Assembly (NCBI RefSeq): GCF_027596085.1
Contig: NC_072464.1
Coordinates: 14,893,624-14,957,623, forward strand
Reading direction: 5' to 3'
Length of the DNA stretch: 64,000 nucleotides
From: Anoplopoma fimbria
Taxonomy: Eukaryota > Chordata > Actinopteri > Perciformes > Anoplopomatidae
In this document: positions 29,182-61,562 of the stretch, piece by piece
How the letters are laid out: each line of letters begins with the position of its first letter
Numbering within the stretch: the first letter of the stretch is position 1
Program-made: the position numbers and the translations under genes
The notes under the pieces: generated by a model
What the model was told of the DNA's origin: nothing
Seen by the model: the letters and a program-made list of their open reading frames with translations, nothing else
Databases searched by the model: none

Positions 29182-31677
29182 CTGAGGAAGTAAGAAAAGA
29201 AAATTCAACTGAAACCCAACCTCTTGGAAGAAGTGCTTCTTGTGGCGTAAGTCTGAAGAGAAGCGTGTTAAAGTGTGCATCTAGTCAATTATGAACTCAA
29301 AATAAACCTGCAGAGCCTGGCACTCTAGTAATCTGACATACTCCTTTATCTTGCTGAAATATGACCTGTTCTGCATTATCTACACTGAGGCCCCTGGAAC
29401 AGCAGGAAACTCATTAAGGACCTATACCTGTAATACCACATATGTAAAGTCCACACTAACCCATGGATTCCATCATCAGATCCTGCATTCTCACAAAATC
29501 CTTTGAGATCTCAACTGGACAGAAAGCCTGTAATGCCCTGATAAATGGCTCCACCCTCTAAACATAACATTAACCTCCTCCCATCAAGATAATCCGCACT
29601 ACCAGTCAGACCTCACATTACCACCACATGATCGTGTATATATTTCTTTTAAAAAGGGAGCTTAACACAGTTTGATTCACAGGTTTGAGTTTTTCATACA
29701 CATACCTTTACGCATTTCAGTCAGTTTTCAGACCCCAGTTGGAAGGAAAGAAAGATCATTTCTTTTGCAAACATTGGTTCAAAACCACCGAAAAAAAGGG
29801 TATAATTTATCCTACATTACCCTTTTTATTGCCTTCAGATCCTCATTTCACTTGGATGAACCACAGCATCAACATGAAGTCTCTTCTGGTGTCTAATTTG
29901 ACAAAACACAACACTTTCAGGCGTGTGTGAGAGCTATGTTTCATGTCGTTCTCCAGGTGTTACAGCCCCTGTTGCCAGGTGACACCTCCAGTATTCAACT
30001 AGGGATCTTGTTGAATACTCTGAGTTCTGATTGGCTCTGGCAGCTACAATATACTTGTGTTTATGGTTGCCATTCATTAAAACAATCACGGTTTGTCAGT
30101 TTAATTGTAACTGAGCTTGACAGTTCAGCTGTGTATAGATTATTTGTCTGGTCCACTATTCTGGTACTGTTTACTAAATACAACAAGTGATCCGAGTCCA
30201 CCTGTTTTGTTATTAGGCTAAATAAAGTTAGCAGGTTTGGTAACATATTGTGAAGATGCAATTGAAAGTTAATTCACGACCTTGGAAACAGCGGTTAACA
30301 AAACAATCTCACAACACAGGTAATTTGATATATGTTCACGCAATCTTGGTTGTCAAGGTTACATTGTGTTAAGTGCTTATTAGCTAATGTTAGCAGGCAA
30401 ACATGCTAAGATAACATGGGGAACATGGTTAAAGTTATACCTGCGTCAAGCATTTGCATGTTAGCAGTTAGCAGAATGGTGGTAGTTATATTAATAAATC
30501 AATAATAATAATTTTTGTTGTTCGTTTTCTGCAGATTAGATTGACAGTTGCCTTGATGAGCTTCACTTGCATCCAAGCCGGATTAGAAATTGAGATGAAA
30601 AACTCAACTATTGAACGAACCTCAAGTGTCTCTAAAAGTAAAACAAATCAAAAAGGTAGTGTTAAATATTAATTTATCTTAATATCTTTATAGAGCAAAA
30701 CAAATCTATAGATCAGCATTTTAATGTTTGACTATTAAGTTAAGTCCCTGTTGTAAAAGCTGCAGTATATGTAACTACCAGTAAAAGGGGTCAGGGGTCA
30801 GGGCCCATCCGACCAAGTACTGTAGGGGCCAGAGGTGTGCAGCAGGAAGTGAGCAGCAGTTTGTTCATGGGACATTTGAGGCAAAGCACAGCGTTCAGGC
30901 TTTTGAGCTCAGATAAATGAGTGGTAAAGCACAACAATGGAAAATAAATTATGCAAATACGTTTCTTTCAAACACCAAGTAAACCTCAGTTAAAGTACAT
31001 TTTGGATAAAGATCTCAATCACTTAATTATATTAGTTATTAGGAAGTGTTATGTCATTTTCAGGTTGAATTGATTTACATGCATACTGACTGTTGTTCTG
31101 AATTACCACCACTAGGTGTCAGCACTTCACCACTGATCACAGCTCCAATCACAAGCTAGGAACCAGCTCAACTCGGTCTACTTTTTTTAGATTCTATATC
31201 TTACTGCAATACATTTAACTTAGTGTGGCAAACAGCAACAACTTAAAATAGGATAATAAATAAATAAATAAATGTCTGAGTGAAAATTCAACAAATTAAA
31301 CAATGTTTGACCAAATATGAGCTCAATTTACATAAACTTAACGAAAAAACATTTAACTGATCAATATGAATTCCATGCTTATTGTTTTTATTCTAGATCA
31401 TTTGCTATAAATAGGATTGCTATTGGTTAATAGATATAAGATAAAAATAGAAAAAAACATTATTATATTTTACATTTATTGCATCATCAGCAATATAGGA
31501 ACTATTTTGTCAAGAGATCTATTAAATTATACAATAAAATTTAAAGGTTAGAAAAAAAGGGAGCTTCTTTTTGTAATTAGTCAGCATTTAGTAGTAGTAG
31601 AAGTAGTAAAACTAAACTGTGATGTGGATATTATTATATCAAACCAGTTCTATATATGAAGCAGACAGACACTCGTA
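29182..31677. other. Intergenic gap between hycc2 3' end and trpm2 first coding exon
   Basis: No coding exon is recognised. A strong acceptor directly precedes the trpm2 start codon, so the trpm2 promoter and a non-coding first exon should lie in this gap, but I could not place them. A dispersed repeat with alternating 'gctaat/ttagca' words lies at about 30360-30490. The rest is AT-rich sequence without clear features. Confidence 0.55.
30360..30490. repeat. Dispersed 'gctaacatgttagca' type repeat
   Basis: The words 'attagctaatgttagcagg', 'aacatgctaagataacatgg' and 'gcatgttagcagttagcag' follow the pattern of a low-complexity dispersed repeat common in fish genomes. Confidence 0.45.
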
Positions 31678-31694
31678 TCCCTTACGGCACAATA

Positions 31695-31700
31695 TTTATT
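31695..31700 (-). promoter_or_regulatory. hycc2 poly(A) signal AATAAA (candidate)
   Basis: The hexamer AATAAA on the minus strand is followed 20-40 bases downstream by the GU/U-rich 'gagtgtctgtctgcttc'. This is the expected arrangement of a vertebrate cleavage and polyadenylation site. Confidence 0.55.
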
Positions 31701-32918
31701 CAACAATATACAGATTCATTTCTCTCTACAACTCAGACTGATCTGCAGTTTTTATATTTATCTTGCTTTCACCTTTGTACATTTTCTATTTACAAGATTT
31801 AAAATAAGTCTTTCTCTCCATTTATACAACAGCAATAGTACAGTGTCATCACATCGTCCAGCAGCTTCCCTCGAAGCAACTACATTAGAGTCATCATTGA
31901 TAATCTGCATGTATTTCATAAACCAACTGACGTCTTGGAGCCACAGAGCAGCAAACTGACAGAAGGGCTCGACATGCACCAAGAGTCCCGGTGTGGCTTT
32001 TCTCTCTGAGGGCAGTCGGATGACAAATGGATGGTCCACTAATTTCACCCACATGAGAAGTCCTTCGCTCTGTAACACCACATCAGGGTGTATAAACAGA
32101 ACCGCAGAATGGGGACGCCGTTGAGGACTTGCACCTTAAAAAAAAAAAATCAGCTTAAATGCATCTCCCTCGTCCCTCTTGACACGAATCAATAAAAGCT
32201 GGTACCACCAAAAAATTAAAAAAAGGGGAAAACATGTTGCATAGAATCAATTCTGACTTTAAGAACAGAAATTTTGGTGCTTCCATTTCTTTTTAATGTG
32301 GCTTTTCGATAAACTCCTGAGACCTTCCAGACCCCCGTAACATTTTTTTTTTTGGTTTTAAAAAGAAAAAATAATAAGTAGCTGTACCCTTAGACTTTAA
32401 CAAAAATAGCATTGTGTTGGATGTGACATCACATAGAAGTACTACTTTAAAGAGACTAAAACCCTGCATTGAGTGTATACACGTTTACACATCTATATAT
32501 ATATAATTTCAATAACTATCTTGAGGAGAGGTGGGGTGGATTAAAGTGCATAAAACAAAGCCCACAGTTATCACATGCAGGACAGGAAATGAACTTTGTC
32601 CACCAGCGACAGCGGTAGTAAAACTTTTTACTACCTAATTAAGACTTTTTTGAAATGTAAGTGGACCTTATGTGGAGCTCTTGGCCTATTAGTCTACTTA
32701 AATGAGTAGCAGATCACATTTCCAGCCCCAGTCAAGTTTCATCAACATTCACTGGCTGGTGTTCATTTCCCGCCCTGATCACATGCAAATAACACCAGAC
32801 ACTGAGGAATAATTGTCTATCCGATACTCTATAAGTCAACATACAGTACCAACATGGCTGCTGGTCACCTTGGTCAGGGGCACTCATATTAATGACATTA
32901 ACACGTCACTAGTTTTAA

Positions 32919-32950
<32 letters not shown>

Positions 32951-34400
32951 GGAAAAAAAAGGTGCCACTCAACTCACGGCAAAAATACAGCAAATGGGAA
33001 ACACGGCTCGTTGTGAGCCACACAGCACAGGGATGACAGCAGACAGACCAGGTGAGTGTGAACTGTAGCTGCACTCCTCTCCTCTTCATCTACAGTCCAG
33101 CGGGAGGAGGAGGAGGAGGAGGAAGAGCACGTGAGGCCAAAGAGCCGAGGCTTTTTTTTTTTTTTGGCCTGAAATGTTTAAGGCTGAAGCACACACAGGA
33201 CTCACTCAGGACCAGGAGCAGCAGCTGTGAAGGGTTTCCAGCACAGCAGGAGCATGACCGTGTGGGACTTTTACTGCAGACTGAACTCACGTTTATATAC
33301 ATTAATCATTCATTCTCATTTTTTTAAACAAGCACATGAGCAAGACATGGGAAATGCAATACAACAGCTGACATCTACAGTACACGGACGCATAATATAC
33401 TGCTTCTATATGTGAACAGCAAGTAGTGAGTGTGTCACACACACACACCTGTCAGAGTGAATTCATGGCCAAAAAAAAAAAAAAAAAAAAAAAAAGGTGA
33501 AGCTGCATCTAAGGGCACGTTGAGCCAAACGTCCAAACATCCCTTTATTTTTGTCTCTTCACTTAAAAGTAAGACCAGTAAACAGAAAAAAAAATAAAAA
33601 ATAGGCATTTTAACTTAAGACACCCAAGCGAAACAGAATTTCCTTAAGGAGAGGATGTGTATTGGCACATCTGGCAAAGACAAGGACGAGACTTGGGATT
33701 GGCTCGCTGGCTGTTTCACACATCTGAAACAGCAGTGCTTTGCAGGGCACTAAACATGCAGGCAAGCACGCCATGTTCAAATCACTCGGCCTGGGCGGGG
33801 AGCACTACAGAAGGCTAGCTAGCACTGTGCGCAGATGCAGGCGTTTAACAGCAGACAAGATTCCAACTCCATGCACATGAGGACCAAAACAATTGCACTT
33901 CAAAAATCATTACATAAAAAAAGAAAAATAGAAGCCGGACATTTCTAGGGAATTCAGAAGAATCAGGTTTATCCCGATGTGGGTGTTTGATACTTGACAG
34001 AAAGAATCCTGTAGACAGCCGCGTTCTTGTTTTGCAGCTAGGGTTAGTGCATGGTGTGATTGAACTGAAATGCAAGGACGAGATATTCAGTCAGAACTCC
34101 TCAGATTTTACAGCGTCGTTACAGTTCTAGTGTGAAACCAGTTTGGTCGCAACTATTTAACCCTCCCCCCAAACTGCTCAAGCGCTCCAGTTTCAAACCT
34201 AATGGGGTCTTTAAATCCTGCGTCTGATTGGGAGACAAGTGTCCGAGTGGCAGGGTGAACACACAATGAGGTAGAACAAAATGTTTCATGAGCATCCAAT
34301 CAGAGCACAGAACGGGAGACGATCACCACGGTGACGGCCGAAGAGCAGCGACTAGTACGAGCCTGCGGAGGGCAGTACGTCACCGGGCTCAGACATGCCA

Positions 34401-34401
<1 letters not shown>

Positions 34402-34449
<48 letters not shown>
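34402..34449. repeat. (CA)24 microsatellite in hycc2 3' UTR
   Basis: A pure dinucleotide run. In the mRNA it is (GU)24, a potential TDP-43/CELF binding tract. Confidence 0.9.
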
Positions 34450-34450
<1 letters not shown>

Positions 34451-35442
34451 GCCAGAGCCCGACAAACACACCTACAAGTGCTTTCACATGGAAGGACCCA
34501 TTAAATGGTTTGAACCATAATTACGATCCAATATAAAATACAGTCATTGCCTTTTAGCTTCAGGCCCAAACCTGCAACGTCTACATCGTTTTTAATCCAG
34601 TTCTTCCCCAAGATTCACCGTCAGATTATGAAATCAAGTCACAAGATGAACTCATTCCTCTTGTAGCTGCACAGTAGTGATTTCTTCAGATTTGTCCAGC
34701 TGAAAGCTCGGGGCCAGACAAACCCTCGCCACGTTTCAGTTTTGTTTTTTTTAACAACAATCTTTAAAGTCTGATTTTACAGATCAAAATGAGAGTTTGA
34801 TTAGTTGCAGAATAAAAAGGAAGGTCATGGGCTGAAAACTAGAGAATCACTTTGGTCCGACTGATTTCTGCCAAATCACTGTCAAACAAGTGAAGAGAAA
34901 AACAAACGCTACTTTCTTTGGATTGTGATTTAAAAAAAAAAAAAAACATTTAAAGGAATTTAATCATTGAAATCATTTATGCCTATTTAAAAACAACAAT
35001 TAACAAGGAAGATAATCAGCAAGATCGATTGCACGTGAGCCCGGGAATGAAAGGGGAAGGAATGAAGAGAAGGAGCAATAATGCCCGCTCTTCTCAAACA
35101 TGAGGGACGGTAAGTGTTATTGCTGATTCATTTTTTGACTGATTCAGTCAGGGACTAAAAAAAGAAAATCTAAAAAAAATGTCATATATATCGCCTACAG
35201 CTAGCGTGGCATCCTGATGCGTTTTATCTCAACGTTCCCTCCTTTTGAGGAGAGTTTTCTGTGTGGAAACGCTCAGCTTGGTCAGACGGGAGGATGCAGT
35301 GACATGCTGGGCTGTAGTTACAGCAGCGGACAGTCATCATCTACTCATCTGTAGCATTTTCAGTAACGCTAAACCCACCAGCAACGACTGCAGATCATGA
35401 TTGTAATGGATGTTAAGAGGGTGGGGACACAACTCCTGAGCA

Positions 35443-35444
<2 letters not shown>

Positions 35445-35491
<47 letters not shown>

Positions 35492-35598
35492 CACACACAC
35501 ACACACACACACACCAATACAGATAGGTAGACAGAGGTTGACGTAGTAGGATTGTTAAAAATTGAAAAACTGCATGAGTGTGAGTGTTATGAACAGGT

Positions 35599-35655
<57 letters not shown>

Positions 35656-35670
35656 GTATGTGTATGTGTA
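35445..35670. repeat. Inverted pair of CA and GT arrays just after the hycc2 stop codon
   Basis: A (CA)n array at 35445-35514 and a (GT)n array at 35603-35670 are mutually complementary and separated by about 88 bp. In the hycc2 mRNA this gives (AC)n, a loop, then (UG)n, starting about 20 nt after the stop codon. The stem could reach about 60-70 base pairs with a few interruptions. Confidence 0.85.
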
Positions 35671-35689
35671 CCATGCCCTGCACTGCACA

Positions 35690-54564
<18,875 letters not shown>

Positions 54565-54992
54565 CTTCCTCAGAGACCCCCCCCTTGGCTGCCTGGAGGA
54601 CAGAGAACGACAGAGGACAAAGGGAGAGAGAGGGGAGATAAAGTGAGAGAAGAAGAAGAACAAGAACAAAGATTGGGAGAGAGGAGGAGACATGGGTGAG
54701 GCAGAGTGGAAGAGAAGGAAAGAAGACAATAGTTAGCCCATGTTTCAAAGTAAAAGCACTTCATATTACTGCCAATTTTCCAAAGATTTTTTATTTTTTA
54801 TTAAGTATTTTCTAATGAATTTCCCCTACTAACTAGGCAGACATTTCTCTTTAGTTCAGTTCAGTACTGTATGCAAATTAACTAGCAGAAACTTAAAACC
54901 TGCATGAACAGTAGATGTTGCGGTTATGCACATTAACTGTAAGGTTTTGTGAAACTAGCCTGTAACTATATCTGCATTTCAATGGTAAATAC

Positions 54993-55522
54993 TAGAGATG
55001 AACGATATGCATTGGTACCGATAAATTATCAGCCGACAATTATTATGTATAATTCCGATGGTGAAATGATAGCCAATAAATTGTCCGCTAATACAAGGCC
55101 AAATTACTGTCACTTAAAAATCTCAGCATCTGCACACTTACTATAAAGTAAGTGGCGGTATGTACCTTTGAAGTTGGTTTGCAATGCGTCCAATAAAGAC
55201 AGAAGAAGAAGAGGAGCAAGCGCAGTACGCTGACTTAAGAGAAAAACATGGGTGTGGATGCTTTGGTAGAAGACAACAAGACTGCATTCTGCAATACAGG
55301 TTATTTTAATGTACTTCATTAAATCATCCACCTTTGCTAACCACATTTTAGCATCGTCTTACCCTCAGGTGAACATAAACTAAAGGTTATAAACCCTTAT
55401 TTCTTTTTTTTTTTAAATACAATAATGTGAAATAATCGATAATCTTATTATTGGTATCCGCCATGGGAAGCAGGCAATTATCAGTATCTGCTGACAAAAA
55501 AAATCCATATCGTGTATCCCTA
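54993..55522. mobile_element. Non-autonomous hAT-like element with TIRs and 8-bp target duplication
   Basis: The left terminus 'tagagatgaacgatat' and the reverse complement of the right terminus, 'tagggatacacgatat', match at 13 of 16 positions. The element is 530 bp. The flanking 8-mers gtaaatac (54985-54992) and gtaaaaaa (55523-55530) agree at 6 of 8 positions, as expected of an old 8-bp hAT target duplication. No transposase frame is present. It lies in the first-intron region of hycc2, just upstream of the exon with the start codon. Confidence 0.7.
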
Positions 55523-57843
55523 GTAAAAAATGAAAAATTGAAAGTAAAGGAAACTAAATATTCACTGAAATGGATTACCTGTTTTAAGTCTTAAATGTTG
55601 AAATAAATAAAAAAAACAGTAATTAGTAATCTAAACAGCTCCACAGCTAAATTCACTGTAGTGAATGAGATACAACATGAGTGAGGAAGCTGTTGTGCTG
55701 ACCACACCGTTACATAAGGAGCTACCTAGGTGACCTCGGCTGTCACCATAGATAAGTGATGTCATGAACATGAACCACTACAGGCAGTCAACGAGCTTTT
55801 CCCTTTGACTGTTCAGTCTTTTGTGTTCCTCTGCTCATGTGCATTCTTATTAAAACCTGTGAATCAGACACAGAACCCTGCAGCTTTTAACCACTGATGT
55901 GACCAGCAATGATGTTAAAAGCATAAATGTGGGATCTGAATTTCCAAAATGTTCGCACACAATTCATTCCCAGCACATCAGGAGAGATGAGATAACATAA
56001 GACAGTTAGTCCCCAGTCTTTTTTTATACATATTCTGATCTGGAGCTCCAGGCAGAGGCACACTGTTATCACTGTTCTCTGTATTCAGCAGCTAAAAATA
56101 ACTCCAGCAAACTGCCCAAAAAAAAAAAGAAGCCATTTCTCCTTCAGACTTCATCACATGGAAAATATATATTCTCATTAATTATCCCATAGAAAAGGCC
56201 AGCTATGATGGAGGCACATATCTATGTAAGTGTGTGCAGATTAGCATAGTGAGAGGTGGAGCAGTCAGACTCCAGCGACAGTTTGAATTCAGACTGTAGG
56301 CGTTAACAAGTGACACAGGCTGCCAAGCTGCCAAAATGACAGACATAAACAATGCTCCTGAATTTTAGACTTAGGGTATATCTTACCATAAGTGGAAAAA
56401 TCCTTTCACACAATTTGACAACTTAAGACAGTCATTATTGAGCTACCATTGTTATCCTTTAACAAAACCAAAAGCCCATACGATAAATGTGACAACAACC
56501 TGCAACAAGACTAGAAACAAATCAAATAAATAAGCCAAAGTGTGAAGTAAATTTTATTATCATCAACGCAGACTGGGTGGCAAAGTCAAAAAGATATTAA
56601 AAAGGTAGAAATTGGATAATTGAATGGCAAAGCAACCAAACCTGAGCAACTAAACACATAGGCAAACTATTACAGCCTCAGTAATGTTACTGCCAAGGTC
56701 ACACTGGAGCGCGTTTGAAAACAAAATCCTTCACTTCACACGACATTCATCCTCAACATGCTCCGTGTGTTATCTTTTCATTATGGAAATGCTTGAGGGT
56801 TTGCGTCATTGTTCGATGACCTTGTCCTTTCAAAATCACGTTGCTACTGTTAAAACGAGTTCCTCAGACTGGAGTTGAGTTTCTTACGTCTGTCTCCTGT
56901 GTTCTTTCACAGCGACAATACAGCCTTTGCCCTTAGAAATACTGTGTGGCTCCCAAAGTTGTTCTGATTTTGAGTTGGCAGGATCAGGGATTAGGATTAA
57001 CTCAATATATTCTCATTTCAAAGTAGGAAAATCCCACTTAACATTTCGGAGAAAAGCCTCTGCTGGCAGATTGTAAGGCATTTTTGTAAAGGTGTCAAGG
57101 CAGTTCGCTCGGTCTTAGCTATTTATCAAATACTGTGGATGTTCAATTGTCCCAAATTAACTGAATATAGTGTGTAGCACATACATGCTCATGAAGCAGT
57201 ATGCCATGGTAGGTTATCATAGTAACAACTACTTTTATACAAGAAAGAATGTATTTGTGATTACAGGTGCCATCATGTCATTTGTACTGTTAATATTAGT
57301 TAGTGTCCAGATGCCACACCCTTGACAAAAGATAAGCAGACATTAAACATATTTGTAATGAGCTATTTAATTAAAGTAACATGCCTTCACACTATTAGAG
57401 GCATCACAATCTAAAGATCTGACCGATTCACTCCTCCCTCTGCCCTGTCTTCCTCCCTTTGACACATACATGTACCCCCACAGTGTGCAACATGTGACAG
57501 AAGAGTGTTGTAAATAAATTCATTGCAGCTGTATCTGGGTCAGTGTCCTCAGTTAACTTTGTGACACGTACGGAACTGAATAAAGTCAAAGCACAGAGAT
57601 TATGCAGACCGTTAAGACTTATGAAACAGTTGAGAGGCGAGAGGCGAGAGAAGCTGTGTGGGCACAAAATTGGGAATATGCGTACAGATGCAGACAGATT
57701 TAGCAACCCCTGCTTATAAGATGTTTGCACGCTGTTCTTTTGTGTAAAACTGTCTGCACAGTTCTAATTTTCACTCCCACAGTACGCCTTAATGTTGACC
57801 AACACCCCTGTTTAATCAGATTTGGTACACCCAAATCATTACA

Positions 57844-58088
57844 GGCCAGAACATTTGCACAAGCTCCAAGTGTTCTCGGGATTTCTCATGTTTCTGACAG
57901 TTTTCATTTTGCAAGACTAGTTATGTAAACTTTCCTACTTTTGCTCGCAAAAAGAATTGTCTGGCAGTAACTGTTCAAATAATTAAATGCTGCAATCAAA
58001 GCTGTTTTCAAGGTCTGCGAAGTGCGATTTCAAACACAATGTAGTTAAATGGCCAGAACATTTGCACAAGCTCCAAGTTTTCTCGGGA
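57844..58088. repeat. Local 38-bp direct repeat (two copies, 207 bp apart)
   Basis: The copies at 57844-57881 and 58051-58088 differ at a single base (g/t near the 3' end). They begin 'ggccagaacatttgcacaag' and end 'ttctcggga'. No repeat family was recognised for them. Confidence 0.85.
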
Positions 58089-59181
58089 GTGTAATTCCAA
58101 TCTTTGTTATTAGCCATATTATATCACACTGAATAAACAGCTGTTTATATCTCAACTGATATAATGTGAGTATTGTTTTAAAGAGGCTTAACTAATTATC
58201 TATAAACATATCCCCCTTCAAAGTTCTACCTTGGACTACCTACTGCCGGTACCCTGTAACAGATTATAGGCTCTTCAGTGTTTTAAACCAGAGTTTAGAG
58301 GTTATCGACTTAAACAAATCCAAAATAAAACGATGCAAGGCTCTCTGAAGTGTACAGATAAGCCTGAAAATGTCACAAAGCAGGCTTAGGGGAGCAAAGT
58401 ATCCTATTTGCTGTGAGGCTAAAAGAGACAGAGATCATGGTCGCTGCTCGGAGCAGATGACTATCTGAACCAGTCAAATCTTTGTGTGTGAGCGCACTCA
58501 TTAAATCCGAGTGTGAGAATTGAAAAGGCTCCGTTTAGTAAGCTTGTTCAGCTCTTCATGAAAGGCTGACTCATTCATTTCCTCCGGCTTGTCAAACTGT
58601 CAAAGACACGCTGATGTGAATTTTCTCCATTGGCAGGGCAGGCTCATCAGTTACCATGGGAACTGTAGTCAAATGACTTTCATGCAATGGCAAATATCCA
58701 CCAAAAAGAATTGTCCGTTTTGTAAAAATCGACTCTAATTACCAATATATAACAGGGGGTGCTGTAAGTGTCAGGTTAAAGATGAGCTGCTACTCTTCCA
58801 CATTTAATATTGGACCGTGTAAGAAACCTGAAAAAAATGTCAAATTCTGTTGTCGTTATCCTTTAAATTTCAGTAGCAACATAACGTTAAATTGTGAGGG
58901 CCACTTTTGTTCTTTTTTGGTTTTAATTACTAGGGAAGACATAAAAATGACATTAAACCGGAATAAAAAACCTTCATTAAAAAACCTTTTACTGAAACAT
59001 TAAGGAAAAAAACAAACCCATCAATGAGATCAACAGCTCGTATTTAAATCTCATTTGCAGTTTTCTGGCATCATGAGTCATAACGATAAAGCCATTTTCC
59101 AGAGTAACGTTTTACTTAATTATAAATCTATATATAACTTGTGCACACCTTTGAATTCCACATAAAGAAGAACGAGCTTAC

Positions 59182-59266
59182 CTCAGTGTCCCAGAACTCA
59201 GATCTCCACGTGGAGAGGCAAATGGTTCTCCGCAGTTTTACACATCTGTCAATCACTGAGGGTCAC
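59182..59266 (-). other. hycc2: Probable hycc2 5' non-coding exon
   Basis: The 85-bp segment is bounded by 'ttgttgttgcag|' and the donor 'gag|gtaagc', both strong, on the hycc2 strand. It would join the coding exon at its acceptor (54592). It has no ATG-initiated frame matching hyccin. Confidence 0.5.
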
Positions 59267-61385
59267 CTGCAACAACAACGACATGATCCATTAAGCTAGA
59301 GTTGGTGATATTGAAAAACTAACAAAAAACGCTGGATTTTTTTAAATGATCCAATCAAAGAAACCAGCCCAGTGTTCCCTATACTTCCAGTAAAAATTCC
59401 TGGTAACAAAAGTTTGCTAAATTTAGCACAAAAGTCGCCAAGTCGGCAACAAGGACAGCTTGTCCCTTCAATTTTGATCGTATACACATGTGTGAGGGAA
59501 GACTCTCTGTGTGACATTGGAGTTGTGCTGCTGTAATGACACGAGTCCACGCTGTATACAGAGGTTAGTATTCAGCACCAGAGGAGTGAAGATCCGGCTG
59601 AAGATTTTAATATTTGCTGTTGACTAGTATAAAGGTTCTGGGCCCAAAAAAAATTCTATTTCAGACAAGCGTACATTTTTGACACTTTTCTGAAGTTTTA
59701 TAGACAATTCATCGATTGTTTGGTAAAAGAAAGATTGACGACTTAGAAAGTTATTACGAATACATTTCAAACAATGCTTCAAAGAACGGTTTCAAATCTT
59801 ATTTTGTTAAAAATAAAAATTCCATTGGCAGCAGTAAACAACATACTCAACAGATACTTAGTCAAGACAATGAACAAAGCAGCTGACAACAGGGAGACTT
59901 GGAAACCAACAGACGGTTGCTACAACAGCACCGCCCTCCATCCACTAATGATGCAGTTTCAACATTAAAGAACTGAGATGCAGAGAAGAAGCCTTACTGC
60001 ATGCATTACATTATCACCAATAACATGCATTTTGTTTCATAATAAAAAAAATACGCACTTGTTCAACAAAAGCTTTGTTTTAAAGGTTATTTTGAGACAT
60101 GATACAAGGAGTCGATTTTCCTATTGTTGCATAGCAACAGTCAGCTGACCAACTTGTTGTCCTCGCCGGCTAAAAATGCATCCTGAGGATCCACGCCCAT
60201 GGTATTTACTGTGCTTGGCAGAATGAATCAAGGCTTCGGTGGCACAAAAAGAAGAATCAGTAGAGAGCCGGCTCCGCTCGGCTGCCGGTCTCTGAGAAGC
60301 GGACTGAGCCACATCACGGAGCACTCACAGCTGATGCTGAGCGTTTTCAACAGAGCCCTGTGTTTATCTGAAGGACTCTTACATTAACAATTCATCACAA
60401 AGACTCAAGGAAATTACCACGCAGAAGTCCCATCTGTCTAGAGTGATGTGGTATTTATTTTCCTTTGCCAGATAACGCGTACTTATTCTGTATGACTCAT
60501 CAAAGCCGAGGGTAACAGAGGCTCCAGGTCGAGTAAATACAGCGAAGGGAGGGACGAGGGATGAACAACACGACACAAACTCAAATATACTATATTAGAT
60601 GATTAATTATGCATGGTAAAGGTTTGACGGGAACGTATTTTGAGTTCTTTAGGAGATAAGTACCCATTAAATGTGATCAACCAAATTTGAAGTATCTATC
60701 TGACACCATAAATTCAGTAGAAATGACACAACAGTAAACGACAGCAGTGGGCTCATACATTTGGTTTATATTGAGGTATATCTACCTTTAATATATCTGG
60801 GTGTATGAGGCCATTGTGGGCACTGGGCAAAGTGTAATGCAGTGCTTTGATTTATCAGGCATTTAACTAGCTGGATAAGCCCAAACCAGTCAATGCATTG
60901 CGTTATTCTATTCAATTCCTCCATTGATTTTGCAGCAACTGTATATTACAGTTAAACGATTACATTGATTTTGCGATATAAAAATACATATACTGAATAG
61001 AGGATTAAATCCACAATGCCAACACTAGCGCAAACAATCCTCTTTTACCTTTTAAAATAAATGTATACGATATCTTTCATAAGTTCGTTCCGCTGTCTAT
61101 TTCCGTCCAGCTTTTTTAAAAGCCCAACTCTGTTACAATAATGAACAGAGAAAGCAGGAGGTATCTCCACACATACCGTTTCTACGAGCAGAATAACAGG
61201 CAAGTGAAATAAACCAACATCATTTGAGCTGCAGTGGATTGGTCTTTGAATTATTCTACAAGCCAGACGTGGTTTGTAGGCGTCTCAAATTATACGGTGT
61301 AAAATGGAAAAAAAAGGTATATGTATGTAACAAAAAAGCATTTTCTTCACTTCAACAATTTCCGTCTAACTAAAAGGGTTTTTAC
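59267..61385. other. Interval between candidate hycc2 5' exons
   Basis: A GC-richer patch at about 60120-60330 stands out but has no recognised coding content. It could be an alternative first exon. At 59675-59765 a fragment with 'gttttatagacaattcatcg' and 'attgtttgg' resembles the end of the TIR element family seen at 3732-4103. Nothing else is supported. Confidence 0.4.
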
Positions 61386-61449
61386 CTGAAGCCCAGGCTT
61401 TTCGGTAGAGTTTTCCCCATGCAAACAAAATGCCACTGTCAAAACAAAC
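61386..61449 (-). other. hycc2: Possible hycc2 5' non-coding exon
   Basis: A 64-bp segment lies between 'ttcctgctgcag|' and the donor 'cttcag|gtaaaaac' on the minus strand. It contains an ATG ('gcatggggaaaac') that could start a short upstream frame if the exon is used. Confidence 0.35.
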
Positions 61450-61562
61450 CTGCAGCAGGAATAAGACAAAGTAAACATCTAGCTAAAGCTGGGTAACAGG
61501 AATAATGACAATTCTGTCCTCCCCTCTGGTTACAACAATACATAATAAGCAGGGAACCTTAC

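Larger units (their letters stand above)
31678..35689 (-). other. hycc2: Probable hycc2 3' untranslated region (about 4 kb)
   Basis: No exon or strong promoter is seen between the hycc2 stop codon (35690-35692) and a good poly(A) layout at 31695-31700. I therefore infer one long 3' UTR. It contains U-rich/A-rich runs (plus-strand poly-A at about 32924-32950 and 33472-33496), a (CA)24 at 34402-34449, and the paired repeats at 35445-35670. The open frames in it are short and unremarkable. Earlier alternative poly(A) sites are possible. Confidence 0.55.
54593..59181. other. hycc2 5' intron, largely featureless
   Basis: Apart from the hAT-like element at 54993-55522 and the 38-bp direct repeat at 57844-58088, I see no exon, RNA gene or recognisable repeat that I can support here. 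The sequence is AT-rich with short open frames only. Confidence 0.5.
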
